Shown here: positions 46,901-57,032 of the stretch, piece after piece | How the letters are laid out: each line of letters starts with the position of its first letter | Position numbering within the stretch: position 1 is the first letter of the stretch | Source: Zarea fungicola | Lineage: Eukaryota > Ascomycota > Sordariomycetes > Hypocreales > Cordycipitaceae | Direction of reading: 5' to 3' | Length of the DNA stretch: 64,000 nt | Assembly: GCA_900169235.1 (NCBI GenBank) | Contig: FWCC01000065.1 | Coordinates: 1 to 64,000 of the forward strand | Notes under the pieces: generated by a model | What the model was told of the DNA's origin: nothing | What the model saw: only the letters and a program-made list of their open reading frames with translations | Database searches by the model: none | Made by a program: the position numbers and the translations under genes

Positions 46901-49900
46901 CGGGTACCTGGTCGAAAAGCTTGGGCTTTTCTTTCTTGTTTGGTCTGTTTCGACTGGCTGTCTGTGTGTGCGTGTGTGAGTGAGGTACCTTGCATTAGTG
47001 CCGACCTTGGTGATAACAGAGGGCTGGAGAATTGGATTGCTATTAGTCACAAAGGCTCGACAGAAATTTCTCCAGCGGAAAGTTGGTTGGATGAAAAAGC
47101 CCGGACATGCCTCCAGAAGTAATCATCATACTTTGTGGCTTACAGAAGCACAAGCTTCTTGTTGGCTTGCGCGCAAAGCTTGCCCAAATCTCGTTCCTGA
47201 CTTAGGCTGACCCGAGTGAAGAGCTGATGAGAGATTCCATCGCCTATTTTCTTACAATCGCCTTCTCCATCTATTTTTTCTTTCTACTTCGGTCGACAAC
47301 CCTTTCTTGGCATCATCATCAATATGGTGACAAATCCGTTGCCTGCAGAAACCAACACTGTACCAACATTGATTGCTATAGACACACAGTACTGCTAATT
47401 ACAAGCCACCGGCCAATGCGTGGGTATTTGTTTGCTCTGTTCTGCTATGTGCCGAGACCGAGACAACATTCCTTATTTTCTTTTTCTCGCCTAAATTCTG
47501 GCTTTTAATCTATTTTTCCTCCACTGACGTGTGCGAAGGTGCAGATCCAAGGGGTGTGGGCTCACTCTTGTTGACGACAGCCCTTCAGACCCATCTGCTC
47601 TTTGTGGCAGCGCCTCACATGTTAACTCGTCATAGATTTTTGTCTCTTCCTTTTCTTGCTTCTGTGATATGTACCATTCAACCCTGGCGCATTTCTCATT
47701 CACATTCAATGTACATGAATGTACCCCAATTGGCCATTGTGAACAAAATCGTTCAAAGAAGAAAAAAAAAAAAGGCCGCTAAATAGAAGCCCAACTGGGC
47801 CGCGCCGTGCTTAACGATTATGATTCCTTTCCGTAGTCGCTTTTCTTCTCTTCGCGTCCATACATAGCCGACAACACACTTGGCACAGGAGATCGCTTCA
47901 GAACCCACCCCTCTTTATGAGGTGTTGTATTATTAGTGGTGTGGGAGAAGGCCCTTCTTTCTGTCGTCACTGGCTTTCTCCTGCGCTGCCGGCTACATGC
48001 CTATTTAGATAATCCGGCAATGCCTCCGGATTGCAGGGTTTGAACAGTGTGAACCAAGACAGGCACACAGGCAGAAGATAGACTCCACAGGGAAACTGAT
48101 GGCAAAGCTCAGTCAGTCCAATCTAGACCACGGTCGGTGGAACCGCTACAAGAACAACAAGGTGCTAGCAGAACCAAACAGTGGATAATGTACCATTTTG
48201 CCGGTGGGTATAGTAGTCATGTACTCTGCAGCCGAGGCTTTTCTGTTACTGTCTCGTTACTGACCCTAATCTGCCTAGATGGTACTGGGCTCCATAAGCT
48301 TACTCGGGGATGTGCCGGCGTTTACTCTATCTTGGGCTGTGCAGACAACATCTCGCGCTGAACCAAGAGTCAGTCTGGAGCCCTTCACGTAATCAGCAAC
48401 TGCCTTGTTAGATCCTCAGGCATCAAATTCAGGCCGGCAAGCTACGAGCAAGGGCAATGCCGCACCAGCCTCTCGCAATGCAATGTAATACCGAACTGCC
48501 TAAAATGGATTGCAACCGGGCGGCTTGTAAACCTAATTGCCTCTCTGTACTATAACATTCAGAAGTTGTATTAGCTGAGAAATAATTGCCATGGCCCGGT
48601 CTAGAAAGCCATAATAAAGAAAGGAGGAAAACAGACGGGAGCAGCACAACAACCTGTAAAAGCACAAGTGCCGGCATTGGTAGCACTCTTCAATTGCCGA
48701 AAAACTTCAACTCTAAAAGAATTTGTTCATCACAAATGTGTTTGGGCAAGGACATCCGTAGAGGCCGCGTTACACCAAAAGTAAAGTGTGGCCGTATCAC
48801 GAAGCTGGCGCGAATCTTTGACGTTTTTGGCAAAACAGACCACACCCTTCACACCTTCGAACCGCATATTTGCTGGCACACTATAGCGGTTTTACGAAAT
48901 TTACGAGTGGCTTTGTTGTCGCCCAACAGCAGTGCTGGCGAGCAATAAATATTACTGTGCATTATTGCGTGTTCCTTGCGCTTGCAGACGAAACCCCTCC
49001 CTCATGCCTGGATTGCTGTACAGGTCGCAGGTGTACTTTGCGCCTTCTCTGCCTCGCTTGCTGGCTGTCTGGTGCCTAGCCCGGGCCGCTATTGCATTAG
49101 CACACCTCCTAACTACGTAACTATTATCTTTTTTCAGCTCTGAAATTATTGCATGTAGGACAAGGACCGCACACCATTAAAGCAGACTTGGGCTCCTTCA
49201 CAAATGTATACACATGTATACACGAGCCAAAAGTATGGCCATCTACTTTGCAACTAGTCTTCTTAAAGTACCTTTGACAAATGCTTTGGGGCAGGGCGCA
49301 TTGTCCCTTTTGCGCTGGTACGTGCGTACCCAGGGCCAATCTGTTACTGGCGGCTGCCCCGTTGGTACATCGTTCTTAAGTCCATGATCCGAAGCTCACT
49401 TTGTTCTTGAGCACCGATTTGCAATCCTGAGATCTTGATACCTTTTGGCTATGTACTTCTCTACCCTGCTTCGCTCTCGGTGAAGAGATGAGGGGAAGAG
49501 GCGTCGTCCAGTCTTGCCCGTGCAAGGTACTGCAAGCCTGCATCCGCATGTGTCGTGCCTATCTAAATACCACAGTTTTGAGTCTGTACTTCCGAGACAC
49601 GTGTTTGCACCCTGTATTCCCGTATATGAGAACCTAACTGCGAGATTCCGAGTCCTGCCGCCTTGCCTGCCACGGCTGTGTAAGTTCGGCTTTTGCCTTA
49701 CCCTACACTGTCGTGGAGGGTTCTCCCTCACAGCCGCCATCAGCCTGTGTACTCTCAATTCCTCTTCGCTTAATTGTTGCCGTACGGCGGATATCATTGA
49801 TGTCCAAATATACTTTTGAAAATTTATCTGGGTCTGAATTGATCAGCTATTGTTCTCGTGGCTTCCCATTAAGCTGTGATTTTGACTATTCAAGTGGGTG

Positions 49901-50977
49901 CGGCCCATTCATGACGTCTGCACCACAGTGTCAGCTGTGATAAAAGAACAAATAAATAAATAAAAGTGAAAACGCATACGAAGAAATTATCCTTATAAAT
50001 TTATTTATTGAAGCAGACAAGACAGGGTTACAAAGATTGCCACCACCGTAACTGCCCCTCATTGGCTTATAGCGGCCATTACCAAATAGCAGCAGGTAAT
50101 AAAGGATGCCGTGAGCAAGTGTCAAGAAACGACTCCAAAAAACATAGGCGTATGTATATATAATGACCCCCAGGAAATGGGAGGCATGCCGGAATCGCCG
50201 GGAGTGCGGCTGCTAAGTGAGCTCGAGCCAGGAGCTCGAACGCCCGGTTTCTGAACAGAAATCGAGCAACGACAGGTTACCTGGTATCTTGACTACCAGG
50301 CGCACAGAATGGTCAATTGAGTGGAATGGGAAGAATGAAAGTGTATAAATAATAGATTCTGATACAGACTCGACAAAGTTGACACATCGTTGCATCACCA
50401 ATTTATCCATCTCCCACCACACAAAGGATCCAGAGGATGTGTCAAAGACTCGACAGTACAACTATTTTTGCTTGTGGTTATTCTCAAATTGCGTCATCTT
50501 TCCTTCCGTGCAAAATTGCAGTACAGAAGAATTTCATCTGTGAAGGTGACGACATCTTTATTCAATCGCTTGGCTCTTCGAGGGCTAGAGTATGCTGCCC
50601 CGGATGCCACGACGAGGGATACGCTTCGCCAGCTTGATACCAACACTCTGAAAAGAGCCTTCAAATATTCAAAGTTCATGCTGCTTGCTCTCACAGAGAG
50701 TATATTGACAGTAAGAGTCGGATGTGGAGGCTGTACTTGGATAGAATGGCGACAGCATCGGCAGTGGAAGTTAGAATCGCAATGCAATGCGAAACTTGAA
50801 ATGGATTCAAATTTCAGTCGTCCTTCGTCTTCTACAGAGGAATCGAGCGCCTGGATATAACTTTTGTCGCTCAATAGCCAGCTGCTTCCAAGCCAGAAGC
50901 ATAAAAGTCTTTTATCAGTAGGGCACGAAATCATCGCCAACGACACCTGGGTTAGTCTGTCAATATTTATACAGTTG

Positions 50978-52426
50978 TTACAGGAAAAAATGAATAAATT
51001 TGCTCATACCTGCCGGAATAAGGTCCGAAGCGAGTATCGAACTTCGTGACTTGCATGCCCATAGCCTATCCAGGGTCTGTAGAGTTCGGTACGCACCCTG
51101 GTTTCGTGTAATCTCGTACTGAACCTCGAGTAGTGATCTGATCGCATCTTGAGCCTCGTCCTGGGCCTCGCAGCCAGCGACAAAAAGAGCGGTTGAAAGA
51201 ACAATAGAAGGATGACGCCCATCACGTTTGGGAATTGCATCTGCTAGCTGTACAATACTGGCAACGGAGTTCCTGACGACAGTCGCCTCTGGATCTAGAT
51301 GGAGCCCGTATCGATGCAGGTAAATCAGAGCGATATGATGAGCAACTGTATTGGCCATTCGGAAAGAACGAAGTTGTTCCTCATCACAGAGCCCCGCCAA
51401 GTCATCAGAAAGGATTGCAGGTGTCGCTTCATCTCGTGCAATCATAAGATGCACAACCCGAACCAACTCAGATGCAATAGCGCCCACGTAGTCAGTTGAG
51501 AGCTGCTCAAATTCAGGTGCAATAGTAATCGGCGAAATCTTTTGCAAATCTTCTAGCGCCTTAATCCACCTGAATACCCCAAGAAGATCTCGGCAGCATG
51601 CCAAGCTGCTATCAATAACTCCAATGTGATCCACAGAAGGAAGCTCCAGGGGATGGTCTAGAGGCATGTGCAGTGAAGAGGCTGAGTGAGATGGTGACGG
51701 CAACGAGACGAGGAATTTTTGGGTTATGAAGAGTCTGTGAATAAATCGCCACAGGACAGGGTCGCAAGTCCTGTCTAGGCCCTTTCGCTCGGCGTCGGCC
51801 AACAGGAAGCTTGCACATTCGAAATGATTTCTCCAAGAGCTGGCGTCCGGGTCAAAATGCAGCTCGCACGAGGCGAGCATTAATGTTGTAGCAATGACAG
51901 TTGCACTGATGGAGAGACTGTCTTCGTATAACTGGGTTTGAAGCAACGAGAGAGCCGTGGCTCGTAACTCTAGTATTTGAATATCGAGGGCTTTACGGTC
52001 CATGACTGACTGCGCCTTGGATGCTTTGTGTAAGGCTCCAAAAAGGATGCCTGAGTAGAGAAGACTCGGATAAACGGATCCGACAGAGATCATGGCTCGG
52101 CATGTGTCTTCCTGGATAGCTTGATGGCAGCAAATGGCCGAGGAGGCGACTTCGACGAAATAATACAGGAACCGGGAATGAGAGACGTCTGATAGGGATA
52201 GAACTCCGTGGTAGCCACTTGAAATAGCCCTTGGCGGACTTGGCTGGAGTCGGGAAACATGCCGCCACGTAAGTGACGATTTGTGATGACTCTCGTACAT
52301 GCAAACGGATGCAGACAGGCGACACCTAGTGCAACTGGGCTTTTGTTCGTCGCATTTCTGGTGTCTGGTCCTGCATCTGGAGCAGCCTGTGCGAGATCGG
52401 AGCTTCAGTCGTCGCTGTGAACGCAT
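50978..52426 (-). CDS. Zn2Cys6 transcription factor
   Basis: Fungal binuclear-cluster DNA-binding regulator, 482 aa, single exon. The zinc cluster is CX2CX6CX6CX2CX6C at Cys15, 18, 25, 32, 35 and 42, with basic residues before and within it. The rest resembles the fungal-specific TF domain 2 type (PF11951), with helical segments such as ISATVIATTLMLASCELHFD and the usual D..SWRNH block. The frame is open a little upstream, but the first ATG is at 52426. The start lies about 480 bases from the divergent start of the first deiminase gene, so they share a promoter region. This position makes it the likely pathway-specific regulator of the deiminase/transporter/amidase cluster (inference). The C-terminus ends shortly after DLIPAGMSKF. 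Confidence 0.9.
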   Translation of the reverse strand: MRSQRRLKLRSRTGCSRCRTRHQKCDEQKPSCTRCRLSASVCMYESHHKSSLTWRHVSRLQPSPPRAISSGYHGVLSLSDVSHSRFLYYFVEVASSAICCHQAIQEDTCRAMISVGSVYPSLLYSGILFGALHKASKAQSVMDRKALDIQILELRATALSLLQTQLYEDSLSISATVIATTLMLASCELHFDPDASSWRNHFECASFLLADAERKGLDRTCDPVLWRFIHRLFITQKFLVSLPSPSHSASSLHMPLDHPLELPSVDHIGVIDSSLACCRDLLGVFRWIKALEDLQKISPITIAPEFEQLSTDYVGAIASELVRVVHLMIARDEATPAILSDDLAGLCDEEQLRSFRMANTVAHHIALIYLHRYGLHLDPEATVVRNSVASIVQLADAIPKRDGRHPSIVLSTALFVAGCEAQDEAQDAIRSLLEVQYEITRNQGAYRTLQTLDRLWACKSRSSILASDLIPAGMSKFIHFFL

Positions 52427-52908
52427 AATACTTGATGATAGGATTGCCAACCCTTGCAAAACGGTTGGCTGAGAGTTGTTTGGAGGGACGCAGAAGTCTG
52501 CATGGCTTTGTCGATGTGGTGTGTGGGGAGGCAGCCCGATAGTTCAGCCGTGTCCAGTTCGGGACTTTGGCGCCAATGAGATTGTATTGCGACGACAACA
52601 CTGGGGCTGAGCCACGGCCCGCTAATGAAGAATTGCCTTCTCTTGTGAGCAGGGACAAGACATAATTTAATAGAATTATCGTATAAGGGACGGCTGCCGC
52701 GGCGACCGATTCCTTGACTCGGAGCCCCGCGGCGCTCATATACATTGTCTGACCTTGGTCGCCTAGATCCGGGAATACGTTTGCGGTGTTGAATATATAA
52801 CAGAGCTCACATAAAACTTATCAAGAATCTTTCGACGACGGTGTACTCACAGCGAACATACAATACAATAAACTTTTTGAACTTTTCAACTGCACCAATC
52901 ACGAAACC
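52427..52908. promoter_or_regulatory. Divergent promoter region, regulator and deiminase 1
   Basis: About 480 bases between divergent start codons. TATATAA at 52794-52800 lies 109 bases before the deiminase ATG and is a plausible TATA box. The regulator-proximal part is GC-richer and includes CGG triplets (for example near 52600 and 52690-52720), the half-site type used by Zn2Cys6 proteins, but none is a clear palindrome. Confidence 0.5.
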
Positions 52909-53925
52909 ATGGCCATCAACACTGATCTTACCATGCCAGCTGAATGGGCTCGTCATCGACGTACCCTGACAGCCTGGCCAGATCAAAGCTCACAGAAAAA
53001 TGGCAAGGATCTTGAAGGAGCCGAGCGGGATGTTGCCGCCATTTCCAACGCCATCGTCGAGTTTGAGCCTGTGACACTTCTTTGTCGTCCCAAAAATGTT
53101 CCTCGCACGAAAGGTTTATTGTCATCGACCATTGATATCCAAGAGATGGAGGTTGACGAACTGTGGCTTCGAGACTCAGGCCCCGTCTATGTCAAAAATG
53201 GCAAGGGCAGCATTATCGGAGTGGACTTCAACTTCAACTACTGGGGTGAAAAATATCCCGGGTCCATTGACAATACAGTCGCGAGATCCATTTTGAAACA
53301 TGATGGCACTGAGAGAGTGCAAGCACCCCTGGTTGCTGAAGGTGGTGGAATTGAAGTAGATGGAGAGGGAACACTCCTCATGACTGAAAGTTCCATAATT
53401 AACGACAACCGAAATCCGGGACAGACAAAGCAACAGCTGGAGCGACATTTCAAGACTTTACTTGGGGCGAAAAAAGTGATTTGGCTCAAAGGCCTCAAAG
53501 GTTACGACATTACCGATTCACACATAGATGCCGCAGCCCGCTTCGTGGCGCCAGGTCGTATTCTCCTAAATCGCCCTTCAAAGAACGCTAATCAGGTATT
53601 TATCGATGCAGCAGAGGATGACAAACGGGTTCTGGCTGGCGAGACAGATGCAAAGGGACGCAGTCTTGAAGTTGTCGAGCTTGAGGAAGCAGACCCCACC
53701 AGGTTTGATGGTGACGAATACGAAACATGCCTGTCATATCTCAACTACCTTCTTGTGAATGGAGGCCTCATTATGCCTGAATTTGGAGACAAGGCCGCAG
53801 ACGAGAGAGCCTATAAGCTTTTGCAGCAGCTTTTCCCTGACCGAAAAGTGGTCCAGGTGCGCCTGAACCAGCTTCGCAAGCTGGGTGGCGGAATTCACTG
53901 CGCAACGCAGCAGCAGCCAGAATGA
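52909..53925 (+). CDS. Agmatine deiminase / PAD-family enzyme 1
   Basis: Guanidine-modifying (pentein-fold) hydrolase that would convert agmatine or a similar guanidino compound to the ureido product plus ammonia. A 338-aa single exon with no signal peptide, so cytosolic. Expected catalytic residues are Asp89 in WLRDSGP, Glu144 in VAEGGG, His205/Asp207 in DSHID and the nucleophile Cys331 in GGGIHCATQ. The C-terminal QQQP is typical of bacterial and plant agmatine deiminase. It lacks about 20 residues present in paralogues 2 and 3 near position 235 and has the canonical S-G-P after the catalytic Arg-Asp. The short length and motifs favour agmatine deiminase over secreted peptidylarginine deiminase. 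It is first in the run of genes read away from the regulator. Confidence 0.92.
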   Translation: MAINTDLTMPAEWARHRRTLTAWPDQSSQKNGKDLEGAERDVAAISNAIVEFEPVTLLCRPKNVPRTKGLLSSTIDIQEMEVDELWLRDSGPVYVKNGKGSIIGVDFNFNYWGEKYPGSIDNTVARSILKHDGTERVQAPLVAEGGGIEVDGEGTLLMTESSIINDNRNPGQTKQQLERHFKTLLGAKKVIWLKGLKGYDITDSHIDAAARFVAPGRILLNRPSKNANQVFIDAAEDDKRVLAGETDAKGRSLEVVELEEADPTRFDGDEYETCLSYLNYLLVNGGLIMPEFGDKAADERAYKLLQQLFPDRKVVQVRLNQLRKLGGGIHCATQQQPE

Positions 53926-54877
53926 TGGTTAGGTAGCAAGTAGTACTCTGTAACTAGCAACTGAAATTTATAGGGTGACGAAATAAGTATTGATATTTAA
54001 CCAATTTCCACTGCTTAATTCTACTACAAACTTGAAGATCTCACGACACCAAATGCTCCTTGTGGCTGTCTGTCTTCAACGACGAATTCCTGCATAAAAT
54101 TTCTTCCTGTCGCGAAGCAGCCTGTTATCTTTAGTGGCAGAGTGGCGGCGAGAATTTATCTGCACAGGCTGTGCAGCACTTCGAGAATTTAGAAGGGGTC
54201 TTATTAGGGTGCTTGGGAGAAGTTTTTGATTCCCAGCCTGACTCGAAGCACCGGATGGTATACTGCTTGAGGCAAGGTGAAAAGTGGCTGTCGTAAACGG
54301 TTCTCATTGGCCTTTTATAGCGCATCGCCCACTGATCCGCGATCGTTATGCATGTCTGTTGGAGAGCCACAGTGGAACTAGTCTCATCAAGTGGCTTTTT
54401 GTGTAAGTCGATAGCAAGGCAATGATGGCCATGCGGCTGGCTAATTAATTTATCGGAAAGTCATTCTGTTGGATGCAGATAGCTTAAAAATGGATTCTTC
54501 GTCAAGCTAAACGGCAGATGCTTGCAGTGGCGTCTACAACAACTAACACGAGCACATAGACTGTCCTACAACTATACGGCATCAACAGGCTTTTGCACAT
54601 CTTTTACTGAAGGCTTGCGTAGTGATAATGTTCCGAAAGAAATTCGTCCCAGCCAAGTAATTGTATCAGGTCAGCTATCTTACTACCCCGCGATATCAGG
54701 GAACTTCCATCACAGCAATTGCCGGGCAGCTGGGGTGTCTGGGGTAATGCACATCTCAAATCAACTATTGTTTCCGCAACTATATATAAACCATGTTGAC
54801 CAGCCTAGCTGATTGATATAACTCCGCTTAAAAATCTATCGACTCTTTCTAAGAGAACATTCTATCACATCAAAAAT
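53926..54877. other. Intergenic with TATA-like box for the MFS gene
   Basis: A 950-base AT-rich spacer between two genes in the same direction. TATATATAAA at 54781-54790 lies about 90 bases before the transporter ATG. Frames at 54131-54370 (-) and 54522-54812 (+) lack motifs. Confidence 0.45.
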
Positions 54878-56529
54878 ATGTCCGGCTATCAACACGAACC
54901 GCCAGGTACTGTTCTGCTCTTTACTCCTTCTGAGAATGGTCAGCGCCAAGAGATCGTCCTCCGTCCCGAACCAACGAACTCACCGGATGACCCTCTTACA
55001 TGGCCGACTTGGAGGAAAGCCTGGCACACTTTTGCACTCGTGGTAATCACTGGCTTTGCTGCCGGTCTTTCAACGCTGTCTGGAGCCGCTTCCTATGCCA
55101 TGAACAATGAGCTTGGAATTACCCCAAACCAGTTCAACATTGCTGTGGCAGTCCTCTTCGTCGGCATTGGTGGCGGTACATACTTGATGTCACCACTACC
55201 GCGACTCTTGGGCCGCCGGCTATCCTATATTCTGTCTCTTGTTGCGGGAATCATTGGCTGCGCCTTATTTGCCAAAGTCAAGAGCATGGGTGTCCTGATC
55301 GTTGCTCATTTGTTCCTTGGAATTGCTGAATCGTGCGCCGAGGCTATGGTGCAGCATTCTCTCGCTGACATCTTCTATGAGCACCAACGTGGATCCGTCA
55401 TGGGCCTCTATGTTCTTGCACTCTCGGGCGGAACTTTTATGGGGCCATTGGTAGCCGGTCTGATTGCTTCCAGTCCTCTTGGCTGGCGCTGGACTGGATG
55501 GATTGGTGCTATTTGCGGTGGGGGACTACTGGCGGTCATATTGTTAACCTTGGAGGAGACATCATTCGACCGAGAAGCACAGCTACAGCGAGAGGGATGT
55601 CCAGAAAACGGAGAATTGGAGAAGACACCGAGAGAGCAACAAATCGAACATGCGACATCTGGGGCAGACATTGGGGCCATCGATATTCCAGTGCTACGAA
55701 AAAGTTACTTACAGCGCATAAAGCCTGTAACTGTTTTGTCATCCAGCAAGAAGACACTTATGAGCGGCTTTGTTTACAGGCTGCGGCACTCACCTAGATG
55801 CTTCCTCTTCCCTGCCGTTCTGTTTTCTGGTCTACAATGGGGTGCGCAAATCACATTTCTTACCTTTTACCTGTCAGTTGAGAATGTTCAATATTATGCG
55901 CCACCTTGGAATTACGGAGACAAAGCTGTTGCCATTATGGCTGTTCCCTGTTTGATTGGACTGCTCGTTGGCATCATCTATGCCAGCTTCTTTGCAGAGC
56001 ACTTCGTTGTGTGGATGGCGCGCAAAAACAGAGACATACTCGAAGCCGAGCATCGACTTTGGCTAATTTTGCCTGCGTCCGTGATTGGGTCCCTAGGACT
56101 CTTACTTTTTGGCATAGGGTCAGAACGTGGCTGGAACTGGAGTATTCCGTACTTTGGACTGGGCTGCATCGGGTTCACCTGGGGTTGCGCCGGCGACATC
56201 AGCCTATCATACATGCAACAGGCGTATCCAGAGGCTATTTTAGAGTGCATGGTCGGCGTGGCTGTCATCAACAACGTATTTGGGTGTTCGCTTACCTTTG
56301 CAGCTGGTGAGTATCGTGGTTTCCGTGGCCTTGCACCTTGCCTTGCTGACATTAATATTTAGGACCTTGGCTTGAACGCCAAACCCCTACTCAAGTTTTC
56401 TCAGTTTTAGCCGCCATAAACTTCGTTGTAACTCTTACTGCACTGCCTATGATTTTTTGGGGCAAAAGACTGAGGGCGAAAACGGCGGACAGCTATTTTC
56501 GGTTTGTTGAGAAGATGAATTCGGAGTAG
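54878..56529 (+). CDS. MFS transporter, Hol1-like (DHA1)
   Basis: Twelve-span major-facilitator carrier of the plasma membrane, 531 aa, from exons 54878-56306 and 56363-56529; the 56-nt intron restores FAAGPWLERQTP. Family marks are PDDPLTWPTWRK before the first span, LGRR in loop 2-3, a GWRWTGWIG segment and EETSFDRE before the long central loop. These place it with the yeast Hol1/Tpo-like DHA1 group; Hol1 is an established high-affinity polyamine importer in Saccharomyces cerevisiae. The group is large in filamentous fungi and covers many substrates, so the polyamine role is inferred from the deiminase neighbours. Import of agmatine or putrescine-like cations would fit, but efflux is also possible. 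It follows deiminase 1 in the same direction. Confidence 0.9.
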
Positions 56530-57032
56530 CGCTATACCGGCCTTCGTAGGATAGTAGTATATGTTCTTGGTAGTGGTTATATTCAGTAATTGATGAAATA
56601 CTTTGGCTAGACCATGAAATAATTTCTCTTTCAGTGCCTGCCCATGTTAACCAGCATCTGTTGACCGTTCGGCACCTCCAAGTCGCGTCGCCCACGGCTG
56701 TGTCCGCGGGAGCCGCCGCTCATTGCGCCACTCAACTTCTCCGCATCTTTATCGAGTCCGCCGACGGCCGTTGAAAAGCGAGCAAAGCTGTAAGATGGGA
56801 CCTGCGGATGCCTCGCTAGCCTATGATAATCGATTCCGATGCTGATGTTACTGCGAATCAGGTGGCGATATAAGAATCGTTCAACCTCGTATCAATACAC
56901 GTTTCCACAGGCTGTAAGAAGCCCTAGATCCAAAGAGAGCCACCGTTTCTCCCAATATCCCAACCCTCCAATAACCCAACCCTCCAATATCCCAACCCTC
57001 CAAGTTTCCAACGACTAGCAATCACGCTGCAA
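56530..57032. other. Intergenic before the amidase gene
   Basis: About 500 bases between two genes in the same direction. The last part is a pyrimidine-rich leader with a tandem repeat. GC content rises near 56690-56790 (CGGGAGCCGCCG-type), and CGG triplets occur there that could bind a Zn2Cys6 factor; no palindrome is clear. Confidence 0.4.
56953..57000. repeat. Three tandem 16-base units CCAATATCCCAACCCT
   Basis: Three head-to-tail 16-base copies, the middle one with a single A change, end 32 bases before the amidase ATG. They carry CCAAT cores and lie in the probable 5' leader, so they may be transcribed or regulatory. Confidence 0.95.

Larger units (their letters stand above)
39856..50977. 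other. About 11 kb gene-poor region, no gene supported
   Basis: No frame here has a recognisable family motif, a convincing signal peptide or a splice path to a longer product. The longest frames (for example 39752-40606 minus, 46478-47050 minus, 45561-46202 plus) are low-complexity or shadow-like. The first 1 kb is purine/pyrimidine-skewed and may be the long leader of the gene ending at 39586. The rest contains A-rich tracts, short tandem repeats and scattered poly-A. No transposase, reverse transcriptase, terminal repeat or tRNA was recognised. It may be ordinary intergenic DNA, a degraded element or contain non-coding transcripts. Confidence 0.5.

Noticed and set aside
48586..48948. Possible transposase fragment
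   Set aside because: The basic, RITKLARIF-like segment hinted at a DNA-binding domain, but there is no catalytic motif, no terminal repeat and the match is too vague.
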